From positions 1 through 64,000 of the forward strand of contig JAICYB010000008.1 in the NCBI GenBank assembly GCA_025934435.1: a stretch of DNA of 64,000 nt. Direction: 5' to 3'. Positions 7,263 through 16,403 of the stretch are shown one piece after another. The notes under the pieces were generated by a model. It saw only the letters and a program-made list of their open reading frames with translations. It was not told the DNA's origin and did not search any database. Numbering within the stretch: position 1 is the stretch's first letter; each line of letters starts with the position of its first letter. The DNA comes from Actinomycetes bacterium. Its GTDB lineage: Bacteria; Actinomycetota; JAICYB01. Position numbers and translations under genes: made by a program.

Positions 7263-8564
7263 ATGCGCAAACGCCTATGGCTGTACACGGCTGCAACCGT
7301 GTCGGTGGCGCTTGTCGTCGGGGGAGGCATCCTCCACGTCTGGGGCGCGCCGAACTGGCGTGACGTAGCTTTCTTTTACGCCCTGCATATCGTGGGGTTG
7401 GCCACATCGATCGAGGTTCCGATCGCGGGGCTCCGGCCGGGAAGAGCAGGGCGCTCGGTAACGCTCTCCCCGGGCTTCATCGTTCTCTTGACGGCCGTCT
7501 ACGCGACGCGACCTTCAACCGTCGTCGTCGTCGCCCTCATACCATCCCTGGCGGTGTCGGAGTGGCGACACCTCGACCCACTCCGCGTGGTTTTCAACGC
7601 CGCGCAAGAGACGGCCTCGTTCGGCGCCGCGGCAGCGGTGTTCAGCGTCGTGCATCACTCCGTCGGCGCGGGCGGACTATTCGTCGCCGCACTTGCCGCG
7701 GCGCTGATCGCCGAGGTCTTGAACACGGTCCTGGTGGCTGGAGCCGTCACGCTCGACCGGCGGATGCCGCTTCGCGTCTCCCTTCGGCGGATGGCATGGA
7801 CGATCCCGCACTCGCTCACGTTCGGCGTCTGCGCGCTGCTCGTGGCAACGCTTTACAAGACCGTTGGGCCCATTGCGGCCGCGTTCTTGTTCATGCCGCT
7901 GGTTGCGCTGCGCTTCGTTCGCAAGTCGAAAGTCGAGCTCGATGACGCACAGGATCAAGCGATCCGCGAGTTCGTTCGCGCGGTCGAGCAGAAGGACCCG
8001 TACACACGCAATCACTCCGAGCGCGTCGCGGAGATCACGGTCGCCATTCATCGGGAGCTCGGGACACCCGACCGAGAACTCTCAGACCGTTACCTCGCGG
8101 CACTTCTGCACGACGTCGGCAAGGTCGTCGTGCCGTCCTCCGTACTGACGAAGCCCGGTGCGCTAACTCCGCTTGAGTTCGAACACGTCAAGCGCCACGT
8201 AACAGTTGGCGCAGAAGCTGTTCGCCGGATCGATCTGCTTGCACACCTCGCCGATGAAGTGCTTCTTCACCATGAGCGGATCGACGGGAGCGGGTATCCG
8301 TTCGGCCTCCGCGGCGAGCAGATAGCACGGAATGTACGCATCCTGAGTGTTGCTGACTGCTTCGAAGCCATGACGAGCGCTCGCGTGTACCGCGCAGCGA
8401 TGAGCGTGCCGGAGGCCGTCGCCGAATTGCGCCGCGTGTCAGGGTCACAGCTTGACGCCGGGGTTTGCAACGCGCTGATCAGAGTTATCGAGTCCGGGAT
8501 CGTCTTCGCGAAGCCGAACCGGACGGACGTTGCCGCCGTGTCCCTTCTCGCGGAGGAGGCGTAG
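7263..8564 (+). CDS. Membrane-anchored HD-GYP c-di-GMP phosphodiesterase
   Basis: A 433-aa protein. Residues 1 to about 220 form a polytopic membrane sensor of some 7 hydrophobic segments, including VTLSPGFIVLLTAVYATRP. About 235-430 is an HD-GYP domain with HSERVAE, the metal-binding HD in ALLHDVGKVVVPSS, HHERIDGSGYPFGLRGEQI, and ADCFEAMTSARVYR. All signature residues are present, so hydrolysis of c-di-GMP (or a related cyclic dinucleotide) is expected. The ATG follows GGAAGAG. It heads a three-gene cluster in which the next gene encodes a similar membrane domain without a catalytic part. Ligand of the sensor is unknown. Confidence 0.93.
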   Translation: MRKRLWLYTAATVSVALVVGGGILHVWGAPNWRDVAFFYALHIVGLATSIEVPIAGLRPGRAGRSVTLSPGFIVLLTAVYATRPSTVVVVALIPSLAVSEWRHLDPLRVVFNAAQETASFGAAAAVFSVVHHSVGAGGLFVAALAAALIAEVLNTVLVAGAVTLDRRMPLRVSLRRMAWTIPHSLTFGVCALLVATLYKTVGPIAAAFLFMPLVALRFVRKSKVELDDAQDQAIREFVRAVEQKDPYTRNHSERVAEITVAIHRELGTPDRELSDRYLAALLHDVGKVVVPSSVLTKPGALTPLEFEHVKRHVTVGAEAVRRIDLLAHLADEVLLHHERIDGSGYPFGLRGEQIARNVRILSVADCFEAMTSARVYRAAMSVPEAVAELRRVSGSQLDAGVCNALIRVIESGIVFAKPNRTDVAAVSLLAEEA

Positions 8565-8568
8565 CGGC

Positions 8569-9195
8569 ATGTCGCACACCTTCGCGCTTGTGGTTGCGGT
8601 CGTCTGCTACCTGATCGCGTTGAACCTTCGTATCGAGCTGCAAGTCGGCGATGTCTCGCTCGCGCCTGCCTTCGCTCCCGTCTTCCTCGTGGTCGGTGTC
8701 GACTCACTCGTGATCACGCTGATGGCGGTCGCTGCCGCGGGCATCGTTGGCGTACTTCTCCTCGGGTGGCGCGAGCGCACCGCGGGTGCTGGCCTGCGAC
8801 GCCTCGCCGCTCTCGCCGCGTCGACGTTGGCGGTGTTCGGAGTGCGCGCCGCGGTCGAGACCTTGTTGCCGGCGTCTTCGATGTCACTTCAGTTCGTCCT
8901 CGCCGGGGCGGTCGGTGTCCTTATCTTCGCTCTCGTCTCGGACCGCGTGCGCCACCTCCGTGCGGTGCGGTCGACCGAGGACGGCCGCGTGTGGCTGGTG
9001 CTGGTCGGCGTCTTGATCTCTGCCTATGGCTTGATGGCCCTTGCCTACAACGAGACGGGATGGCCGGCCCTCGTCGCGGTCTTCGGCGTCCTCGCGCTGA
9101 CGAAGCGAGAGTTCGACCGGTACGCAGCCGCGCGGCGTACGCTCGATCAGACCGTTGCATCGCTGGCGGGTCTCGCTCGAGTGTCACTTCCGTAA
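8569..9195 (+). CDS. Free-standing polytopic membrane sensor-like protein
   Basis: A 208-aa integral membrane protein with about 6-7 hydrophobic segments and a short C-terminal helix (KREFDRYAAARRTLDQTV). The segment VSLAPAFAPVFLVVGVDSLV resembles VTLSPGFIVLLTAVYATRP of the preceding HD-GYP protein, so it looks like a paralogue of that sensor domain lacking the enzyme. ATG 8569 is preceded by GGAGGAGG, 5 bases after the previous stop. It could pair with the HD-GYP protein or the downstream cyclase. No biochemical function can be assigned. Confidence 0.75.
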   Translation: MSHTFALVVAVVCYLIALNLRIELQVGDVSLAPAFAPVFLVVGVDSLVITLMAVAAAGIVGVLLLGWRERTAGAGLRRLAALAASTLAVFGVRAAVETLLPASSMSLQFVLAGAVGVLIFALVSDRVRHLRAVRSTEDGRVWLVLVGVLISAYGLMALAYNETGWPALVAVFGVLALTKREFDRYAAARRTLDQTVASLAGLARVSLP

Positions 9196-9318
9196 CATCT
9201 GCCCTCTGTCCTTGACTCTGCTGCTCAAACGCACCGCGGCCGATTCATGTTTTCTCGCGAGCGGTCGAGAATCCCCGTAGAGCAGGCGTAAATCGTTTCG
9301 AACTTCCGGGGGGAAGGG

Positions 9319-12300
9319 TTGAACGGCGGCGCGGCGGATACAGGGCACGGTTCGGTGTCTCCGAATCGCGCTGCCCACGTCGATGAAGTTCGCCCCGTCA
9401 CGGCTCTCTTCGCCGACGTCGTCGGATCGACGGGGCTCGGCGAGAAACTTAGCGTCGCCGAAGTGAAGGCTGTGGTGGGCGAGTGTGTCAGTCGCATGTG
9501 CGAAGCCATCGAGGCTCTCGGCGGTGTCGTGACCGGCCAGATGGGCGATGGGATCGCTGCCTTTTTCGGGCTCGAAGGCGCGCGAGAAGACGACAGCGTA
9601 CGTGCAGCCCGCGCCGCGCTCGAGATCCGCGAGGTCGTCGCGGCCTTCGCGCAGGAAGTGCGGGAAGCGTGGGGCGTGGAGGACCTCAACGTCCGGATCG
9701 GATTGAACGGCGGGCGCGTCGCCGCTGGACCGGTCGGCGGACAGGAGCCGACGGTGATAGCGCTCGGCGATGCGGTAAACGTCGCCGCGAGACTTCAAGC
9801 AGCGGCGAAGCCTGGGGGCGTCGTCGTCGGCGCAACGCTGCTCAACGCGTTGACCGAGCGATTCGTTCTAACAGACCTCGGTCCACTTCTCGTGAAGGGA
9901 CGGACGGAGCCGGTACACGCGTACGAGCTCAACGGTGTTGTCGAACGCGCGAGACGTATCGTGCAACACAGTCTTATCGGTCGGAACCGCGAATTGGCGG
10001 ACGCCCTGGCGCCCGTCGAAGAGTTAGAGGCCGGCCGGGGTCAGATACTGACGATCGTCGGAGATGGCGGGATCGGAAAGACGCGATTGCTCGCCGAGAT
10101 GCGCGACCACGTCGCGGAACAGGTCCTCTGGCTCGAGGCGAACTGCGATGGCCTCGACGCGCGCTTTCCTTACGACCCGATCGAGCAGATCCTGCGCGCG
10201 TTCCTCGAAGTCGACCGATCCGTGAACGGGATCCACCTCCGGGCGCGTTTCCGCACCGTTGTGCATGACCTCCTGGGGCAAAGGTTCGATGCGTGCGCTC
10301 CGCAACTCGCGCGGCTACTCGGCATCGAACTCGACGACCGGCTGATGCGACGCCTGGACGGCCTCACGATCGAGGTGCTTCAGAAGAGCCTCCGTGACGC
10401 GTTCGTCGAGTGGGTCGACGTCCTCTCAGCACGGTCGCCGGTGGTTCTCGTTTTCGACAACCTCCACGACGCGACGGAAGCGACGACCGAGCTGGTCGAC
10501 GCCGTCGTCGAGGAACTCGAGCGATTGCCGGTCTGGCTGGTACTAGCGATCCGCCCCGTTTCGTCGTCTCCAGGCTGGCGCACTCGTATCGGCGCGCTCG
10601 CCAACCATGCGCCGCGTTGTCAGGACGTACAGCTTCGGCCTTTGGACGACGACGCGAGCAGAGCCCTTATCGCTTCTCTACAGGCGACGCCCGCGCTCTC
10701 GCAATCTGCAGTCGAGGCGGTGATCCAGCGCGCGGAAGGTAACCCGCTCTACATCGAGCAGCTCATCGCGTCGGTCACTGACGAAGCCTTACCTGACGAC
10801 GTGCCTCACGCACTCGAGTCCTTTCTTCTCGCCCGGATCGACTCCTTCTCATCTTCGAGTCGACGAGCCCTGCAGGCGGGCGCGATCCTAGGCCGCACAT
10901 TCGACGAGAGCGCGCTTGAGCGGATGATCGGGGCATGTTCCGATTCAATCTCAGAACTCCTCCGCGGCGACGTCCTTCGCGAGTTCCAGCGCACGCCGCG
11001 TCGATACACGTTTCGCCACGGGCTATTGCGAGATGCGGCACTGGCAACGTTAACGCCTGAACGGCTGACAGCCCTGCACGCCTCAGCCGCCGCTGCGATC
11101 GAAGCTGGCCAGGACTACGACATCGAACGTGATGGGCCGGAGCTAGCGCGGCACTTGATCGAGGCAGACCAGTCCGTGCGAGCGGCGGGCTGTCTTGAGT
11201 CAATCGGTGACCGATTGACGCTTGTTTACCGAACGTCGGATGCGTTGACGTCCTTCGAACGTGCACTCCAAGTGCTGCGTGACAACGGAGACCTCGACGC
11301 GTTCGCGCGGGTCGTCCTCAAGGCGTGTGATGCGCTCGGCGTCTTGGGGAAAGCGGACGAAGCCATTTCGCTGATTGACGAAGCGCACAGTCTCAGCGGC
11401 ATTCCGGAACGTGTCCGGGAACGACTTAGCCTCGCAAAAGCAACTCGTCTCAGCGAGGTCGACCGAGCGGACGAAGCTCAGAAGAGCCTGTCGGAGCTCC
11501 TGATTGTGGCCGAGGCACCAGAAATCATCGGACCTGCGCTTGTCTTGCGCGGTTGGATCGCCTTGGGCCAACAGGACCTCGACGTCGCTCGCACGGCGAC
11601 AGACGCGCTCGCGCGATTGGCCGCCGACACTGCGGAGATGAGATTCGAGGTGGCCTCGCTCGCCGGAGGACTTGCTGCGCATGCTGGAGATTTTTCACTT
11701 GCCTACGAGAAATTGGAGGAAGCTCAACTGATTGCTGAGGAGATGGACCGGCTCCCAGCGAAGCTAATTGCAAGCCGCCGTGTCGGCGTAGCTCTTCGCT
11801 TCCTCGGTCGCGTGCGCGAATCCTTCGACACGCTGTTAGCGGTGTTGAAGGCATATCGAGAAGTCGGGTCTGTCGTCGGGGTGCTCGAGACGGCCGTGAA
11901 CGTGGTCGGTTGCGCTCTCCATCTCGGAGAGCTGGAGATTGGTCGACGCGTCGCGGTCGATGCGCTCGGCTTAACCGATGAGCCGTCATGGCGCGCGATG
12001 CTCATTTCGAGTCTGGTTGGAATCGAATCTGAGCTTGGGCGGGAAAGCCTCACCACGGGGCTGCTTAATGAGTTGAAGACGCTCGAAATCAATGCGCCAC
12101 CCTGGGTCCGGGATGCTCGCGTCATGGTCGAAGCCGAATGCCTGGCTAGCGCCGGGAAGTGGGTCGCGGCACGCGAGTTAGTTCGTACCTATCGGACGGA
12201 GCCCCACTCGGGTCGTGACGGTGAAACCGCTGCGCTCGACGTGACGCGTGCTGCGATCGCCAGCAGGCTCGGATTGTGTGAGGAGGCGGAGGATTTCGTT

Positions 12301-12624
12301 GCTCAAGCGTTGAAGCGTCTGCCCGCGTGTGAATCGTGCTCTGCGGTGGTTGTGCAGCGTAGTTGTGCCGAAGTTCTGCTGCGGCTCGACAAGCCAGAAG
12401 GACGCTTTCCGCTTCATGCAGCGCTCGAGTCTGCACGCAGGTTCGGGATGCGACTCGATGAGGCGCGGTGTCTGGTCGCGCTTGGCGAGTTTGAACCGGA
12501 CGGTCGGGAGCAGAACTTCGCTGACGCGCGCAGGATCTTCGAAGAGTGTGGCTGCAAGCTCGGCCTCCAAGAGCTCGAACGAGCCGAGCAGGCCGTCGCC
12601 GGGCTCTCCTCCGTCTCTCCCTGA
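9319..12624 (+). CDS. Class III nucleotide cyclase-like / AAA-type ATPase / TPR-like signalling protein
   Basis: A 1101-aa soluble multidomain protein. A cyclase homology domain (about 25-200) has both metal Asp (D33 in FADVVGST, D77 in QMGDG) and transition-state Asn154/Arg158 (LGDAVNVAARL). The Lys normally at KxxGD is Gly here (GQMGD), so ATP selectivity or activity is doubtful. A STAND/AAA-type ATPase follows (Walker A GDGGIGKT at 248-255; Walker B near LVFDNL), then about 500 residues of TPR-like helical repeats. No LuxR helix-turn-helix is present. Start is TTG after GGGGGGAAGGG. Codon use is less GC-biased than in neighbouring genes, suggesting acquisition. Confidence 0.88.
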   Translation: MNGGAADTGHGSVSPNRAAHVDEVRPVTALFADVVGSTGLGEKLSVAEVKAVVGECVSRMCEAIEALGGVVTGQMGDGIAAFFGLEGAREDDSVRAARAALEIREVVAAFAQEVREAWGVEDLNVRIGLNGGRVAAGPVGGQEPTVIALGDAVNVAARLQAAAKPGGVVVGATLLNALTERFVLTDLGPLLVKGRTEPVHAYELNGVVERARRIVQHSLIGRNRELADALAPVEELEAGRGQILTIVGDGGIGKTRLLAEMRDHVAEQVLWLEANCDGLDARFPYDPIEQILRAFLEVDRSVNGIHLRARFRTVVHDLLGQRFDACAPQLARLLGIELDDRLMRRLDGLTIEVLQKSLRDAFVEWVDVLSARSPVVLVFDNLHDATEATTELVDAVVEELERLPVWLVLAIRPVSSSPGWRTRIGALANHAPRCQDVQLRPLDDDASRALIASLQATPALSQSAVEAVIQRAEGNPLYIEQLIASVTDEALPDDVPHALESFLLARIDSFSSSSRRALQAGAILGRTFDESALERMIGACSDSISELLRGDVLREFQRTPRRYTFRHGLLRDAALATLTPERLTALHASAAAAIEAGQDYDIERDGPELARHLIEADQSVRAAGCLESIGDRLTLVYRTSDALTSFERALQVLRDNGDLDAFARVVLKACDALGVLGKADEAISLIDEAHSLSGIPERVRERLSLAKATRLSEVDRADEAQKSLSELLIVAEAPEIIGPALVLRGWIALGQQDLDVARTATDALARLAADTAEMRFEVASLAGGLAAHAGDFSLAYEKLEEAQLIAEEMDRLPAKLIASRRVGVALRFLGRVRESFDTLLAVLKAYREVGSVVGVLETAVNVVGCALHLGELEIGRRVAVDALGLTDEPSWRAMLISSLVGIESELGRESLTTGLLNELKTLEINAPPWVRDARVMVEAECLASAGKWVAARELVRTYRTEPHSGRDGETAALDVTRAAIASRLGLCEEAEDFVAQALKRLPACESCSAVVVQRSCAEVLLRLDKPEGRFPLHAALESARRFGMRLDEARCLVALGEFEPDGREQNFADARRIFEECGCKLGLQELERAEQAVAGLSSVSP

Positions 12625-12637
12625 GTAACCTCGGGCT

Positions 12638-13663
12638 GTGCCCGTCACTCGTCTCAACACGCTCGACGCATTCATCGCGTTCGACTTCGACGATTCCCCG
12701 GTCAACGCCGGCGGAACGCGTTACGCCCCCGATGTCACAGAACGCGAGGCCGAACTCCTCGCGAGGGCCATGACATATAAGTTCGGCGCGATCGGACGGC
12801 GCACCGGCGGCGCGAAGGGTGCGATCCGCGGGACTCCCGACCGGCACGACGAACTCTTACGTGCGTATTGCGAAGAGATCCGTCCGCTCGTTGGATCCGC
12901 GAAGTTCCTCACCGGGCCCGACCTCGGCACGTCGGAGCGCGACTTCGCTCCGCTCCGCAACCCCGAGAACGCGGGCATCATGGCGCGCGAGCCGGAGATC
13001 GAGGATCTCCTCACCGGGTTCGGCCTCGTCGTCGCGGCCGAGACGGCTGCCGGCACCCTCGACGGACGAACCTTCGCCATCGAAGGCTTCGGCAAGGTCG
13101 GCGGGGGAGTGGCCAGAGAAGCCATCAGACGAGGCGCGACCGTCATAGCCGTGTCGACGCTCGACGGCGTCGTCCGAAACGAGAGTGGTCTCGATGTCGA
13201 ACTGCTGATCGGCCTTCGCAAAGAACACGGCGACGCGTTCGTCCGGCGCGCTGGTTACGCGTACAGCGAGGATCCGAGAGTGCTCTTCGAAACCCGAGCG
13301 GATGTCCTCGTTCCCGGCGCACGAACAGGCGTCATCACCAAGCAACTCGCCGAGACGCTCACGACACCGTGGATCGCGCCGGCGGCGAACGTCCCGTACT
13401 GCGCGGGTGCCGTCGACACGCTCAAGGGCCGGCGCATCCGCTACCTCCCGGATTTCGTCTGCAACGCCGGCGCGACGATCGGCTACAGCTCGGACGCCCA
13501 GACTGCCGCCGACGTCTTCAAGATCGTCGAGGAAAAGATCGCGTCTTTGATGTCGGAGGCGTCCGCAGACCCGCGCGGGCCGTACGAAGGCGCGTGCGCC
13601 GTCGCCGAGGCGTTCATCTCGACGTGGCATGAGCCACCTCCGGGCCCGCCGCTGGCAGGATGA
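12638..13663 (+). CDS. Glu/Leu/Phe/Val dehydrogenase family, short form
   Basis: A 341-aa amino-acid dehydrogenase. The N-terminal domain has MTYKFGAIGRRTGGAKGAIRG, with the substrate-binding and catalytic Lys of the family. The C-terminal Rossmann domain carries FAIEGFGKVGGGVA, then PAANVPYCAG and LPDFVCNAGATIGY. It is about 70-100 residues shorter than ordinary glutamate dehydrogenases, nearer to leucine/phenylalanine dehydrogenases. It should interconvert an amino acid and its 2-oxo acid with NAD(P). GTG 12638 has no ribosome site but has TAACCT exactly 6 bases upstream, suggesting leaderless translation. Confidence 0.88.
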   Translation: MPVTRLNTLDAFIAFDFDDSPVNAGGTRYAPDVTEREAELLARAMTYKFGAIGRRTGGAKGAIRGTPDRHDELLRAYCEEIRPLVGSAKFLTGPDLGTSERDFAPLRNPENAGIMAREPEIEDLLTGFGLVVAAETAAGTLDGRTFAIEGFGKVGGGVAREAIRRGATVIAVSTLDGVVRNESGLDVELLIGLRKEHGDAFVRRAGYAYSEDPRVLFETRADVLVPGARTGVITKQLAETLTTPWIAPAANVPYCAGAVDTLKGRRIRYLPDFVCNAGATIGYSSDAQTAADVFKIVEEKIASLMSEASADPRGPYEGACAVAEAFISTWHEPPPGPPLAG

Positions 13664-13667
13664 CCGT

Positions 13668-14231
13668 GTGCTCGATGAGAGCGTCCTCTCGAAACCCATC
13701 GCGATCGTGTGGGTGTTGCCCGCGGTCGCCGGGATCCTCGCGATGGCAGCGACGCGGAGCCGGCGGCCGGCGGTTCGCAAGCGCGCGCTCCGCGTCGTCA
13801 GATTCCTGACGTTCTTCTACCTTGTCGGCATCGTCATCATCACGCTCTGGCCGCTGCACTTCGACGCGACGCATCACGGACTCCAAACCGGCAACCGCAT
13901 CCCGTTCCACGGGACGCTCGGCTTCGTCACCTCGCAGAGCAAGGTGCAGCAGCAGGTCGGCGATCTCGACTTCCTCGCAAACGTCCTGCTGTACATCCCG
14001 TTCGGGCTCCTGCTGCCGTTCGCCATCGACCGCCCGGGTGGGATCCTGATCACGCTGGGCCTCGGTCTCGGTTTCGCGCTCGGACTCGAGCTGCTCCAAG
14101 GCGCGTATGTGGTCGGGCGCACGTTCGACATCGACGACGCGATCACCGGCTTCGCCGGCGCGGCGATCGGCGCGGCGGTTGCGTCGCTGACGCGTCCCGT
14201 CGTGAAGTCGGGGTACGTCAGACGAAGATGA
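13668..14231 (+). CDS. VanZ-like integral membrane protein
   Basis: A 187-aa membrane protein with four or five hydrophobic helices. It has VanZ-family hallmarks: TLWPLHFDATHHG after the second helix, DLDFLANVLLYIPFGLLLPF, and LELLQGAYVVGRTFDIDDAI near the end. VanZ-family proteins are membrane proteins of mostly unknown function; one confers teicoplanin tolerance. GTG 13668 follows GGCAGGA. An in-frame ATG at 13629 would lengthen the start and overlap the dehydrogenase. The stop overlaps the LigD-type polymerase start (ATGA), placing it in the NHEJ operon. Confidence 0.85.
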   Translation: MLDESVLSKPIAIVWVLPAVAGILAMAATRSRRPAVRKRALRVVRFLTFFYLVGIVIITLWPLHFDATHHGLQTGNRIPFHGTLGFVTSQSKVQQQVGDLDFLANVLLYIPFGLLLPFAIDRPGGILITLGLGLGFALGLELLQGAYVVGRTFDIDDAITGFAGAAIGAAVASLTRPVVKSGYVRRR

Positions 14232-15202
14232 GATTTCCCCGCGAGTTGCCCGTCGACGGCGGCATCGTCCGCGCGGACGGCCTCGACGTTCGCGTCACCA
14301 ACCTCGACAAGGTCTTCTGGCCGGACGAGCAGATCACGAAAGGCGACCTCCTCACGTACTACTTCAACATCGCGGACAGGATCCTTCCGTACCTCCGCGA
14401 CCGGCCGCTGACGCTCAAGCGCTACGCGAACGGTGTCAACGGACGCGCCTTCTTCCAGAAGGACGCACCCGACTACACGCCGCCGTGGGTCGAGCTTTGC
14501 GCCATCGAACCCGAGGACACGGAGATCGACGAAACCGTGATGGTGAACAAGCTCGCGGACCTCCTCTTCGTCGCGAACCTCGGCTGCATCGAGATGCATC
14601 CGCTGCACTCACGCTGCGAGCGCTACGACCTTCCCGACTACATGGTCGTCGACCTCGATCCGATGGAACCCGCCACGTTCGAGGACACGGTCGCCGTCGC
14701 ACATCACGTCCGCGCCGCATTCGACGTCGTCGGCCTGACCGGATACGTGAAGACGTCTGGCGCGACCGGACTCCAGATCTACGTTCCCGTGGCGGACAAG
14801 CACTCGTACTCGCAGACACGCGCCCTCGCCGAGAAGATCGGTCTCGCGATCGTCAAAGCCGATCCGGACCGCGCGACGATGGAGTGGGGGATCGCGAAGC
14901 GCACGGGAAAGATCTTCATCGATCACAAGATGAATCGCCGCGCGGCGAGTCTCTCCTCGGCGTATTCGGTTCGTCCGCAGCCCGGCGCGACCGTATCGAC
15001 TCCCGTTGCGTGGGACGAGCTCTTCGACGTCGACCCGCGCGACTTCACGATGGAGACCGTGTTCGAACGCAGCGATGATTCTTTCGAAGGCGTGCTCACG
15101 AAGCCGCAGTCGCTGGACGAAGCACTCGACAAGCTCGGCGTGAAAGCGTCACGCGACGACATCTCCGAGGGCCGCGTCCGACGCAGGGTGCGACGTGGTT
15201 AA
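14228..15202 (+). CDS. LigD-type NHEJ primase-polymerase, stand-alone
   Basis: A 324-aa archaeo-eukaryotic-primase-type polymerase equal to the PolDom of LigD. Seen are NLDKVFWPDEQITKGDLLTYY, HPLHSR, the catalytic DLDP (in YMVVDLDP), the His-bearing SGATGLQIYVPV, and DHKMNRRAASLSSAYSVR. It fills gaps and adds nucleotides, often ribonucleotides, at breaks held by Ku. Here it is a gene separate from the ligase, overlapping it by 8 bases, instead of one multidomain LigD. No phosphoesterase domain is seen nearby. Confidence 0.93.
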   Translation: MRFPRELPVDGGIVRADGLDVRVTNLDKVFWPDEQITKGDLLTYYFNIADRILPYLRDRPLTLKRYANGVNGRAFFQKDAPDYTPPWVELCAIEPEDTEIDETVMVNKLADLLFVANLGCIEMHPLHSRCERYDLPDYMVVDLDPMEPATFEDTVAVAHHVRAAFDVVGLTGYVKTSGATGLQIYVPVADKHSYSQTRALAEKIGLAIVKADPDRATMEWGIAKRTGKIFIDHKMNRRAASLSSAYSVRPQPGATVSTPVAWDELFDVDPRDFTMETVFERSDDSFEGVLTKPQSLDEALDKLGVKASRDDISEGRVRRRVRRG

Positions 15203-16139
15203 GGTTCCGGCCCCCATGCTGGCCACGCTCACGAATGAGCCCTTCGACGACGACGCGTGGGGGTTCGAACCGAAGTGGGACGGCATCCGCGCCGCGGCCG
15301 TGATCAGTGCCGGCGAGACCAGGCTCATCTCGCGTAACGGCAACGATGTCACCGTCGCGTATCCGGAGCTCTCGAACCTCAAGGTCAACGCGACGACCGG
15401 GATCCTCGACGGTGAGATCTGTGCGTTCGACGACGGGCGGCCGTCGTTCCAGAAGCTGCAGATGCGGATGCACGTCCGGGCGGCCGGCGAGATCGAGCGA
15501 CTGCGAAAGACGGTGCCCGTCGCGTACATGGTCTTCGACATCCTCGCCGTCGATGGCAAGAGCCTCGTGAACACGAAGTACAGCGAACGCCGGAGGATCC
15601 TCGAGAAGACCGTCAAGAAGTCGAAGACGGTCCAGCTTTCGCCGGTCGTGATCGGTGACGGCACGAGTCTGTTCGCTGCCGCAAAGCAGCAGCGGCTCGA
15701 AGGGATCGTCGCGAAGAAGCTCGATTCCCGTTACGAACCGGGGAAGCGCAGCAAGGCCTGGCTCAAGGTAAAGACGACCTACGACGCGGACGTCGTCGTC
15801 GCCGGCTGGCGTCACGGCGGCACGGTGGTGAGCGCCGTCTACGACGGCGCGACGTTGCGCTACACCGGCGGTGTTGGCACCGGGTACACGCAACGCACGC
15901 TGGCCGAACTGCAAGAGCAATACGCGAAGCTCGCGACGGACGAACCCCACTGGCGCGTCACGAGTGAGTTCCGCGACGTGCACTGGCTTCGTCCGGAGCT
16001 CGTCGCGATCGTCGAGTTCCGCGAGCTGACCGGCGACTACAAACTGCGCCAGCCCGCCTTCAAGGGTTTGCGCGACGACAAATCGCCCGCGGATTGCACG
16101 CTCGAAGAGCTGAAACGGGCCGCCGGTTTCTCCTCGTGA
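15195..16139 (+). CDS. ATP-dependent DNA ligase (LigD ligase-domain/LigC type)
   Basis: A 314-aa ligase. The nucleotidyltransferase motif I is EPKWDGIR (AMP-accepting Lys near residue 29), with downstream motifs ILDGEI, YMVFDIL, EGIVAKKL and WLKVK. The C-terminal OB fold (about 205-314) contains LRYTGGVGTGYT and LVAIVEFRELT. It seals nicks with ATP, here most likely after Ku/polymerase end-processing. GTG 15195 overlaps the polymerase 3' end. Ku is encoded 6 kb downstream on the other strand. Confidence 0.95.
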   Translation: MVKVPAPMLATLTNEPFDDDAWGFEPKWDGIRAAAVISAGETRLISRNGNDVTVAYPELSNLKVNATTGILDGEICAFDDGRPSFQKLQMRMHVRAAGEIERLRKTVPVAYMVFDILAVDGKSLVNTKYSERRRILEKTVKKSKTVQLSPVVIGDGTSLFAAAKQQRLEGIVAKKLDSRYEPGKRSKAWLKVKTTYDADVVVAGWRHGGTVVSAVYDGATLRYTGGVGTGYTQRTLAELQEQYAKLATDEPHWRVTSEFRDVHWLRPELVAIVEFRELTGDYKLRQPAFKGLRDDKSPADCTLEELKRAAGFSS

Positions 16140-16160
16140 GCCGCGGGGTACCCGCGGGAT

Positions 16161-16376
16161 ATGAGACAAGTCACGATCGATTGCGACGAGTGCGGCACAC
16201 GGCTCCCGATCGAGCAGGCCAAAGAGGCGCTCATCGAAGAGGACACGAACACCTACCACCTCGTCGATCTGTGTCCGAAGTGCCTGGACAAGCAGCTCCA
16301 AGGGGCAGCGTCCGTCAACGACACGGACGGCTACCGCCAGCAAGCGGCCGCGCTGATCAACCGCAAAGCGTCGTAG
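16161..16376 (+). CDS. Small zinc-ribbon protein
   Basis: A 71-aa protein with two Cys pairs: CDECG near the start and CPKCLD near 40, a probable zinc-binding ribbon. The linker (LPIEQAKEALIEEDTNTYHLVDL) is acidic. There is no signal peptide. It lies between the ligase and the PdtaS-like kinase on the same strand, 21 bases after the ligase stop. Function is unknown. The conserved CxxC pairs and codon use support a real gene. Confidence 0.7.
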   Translation: MRQVTIDCDECGTRLPIEQAKEALIEEDTNTYHLVDLCPKCLDKQLQGAASVNDTDGYRQQAAALINRKAS

Positions 16377-16403
16377 TCCGCTAGCGGGCGTCATGATGGA
16401 GTC

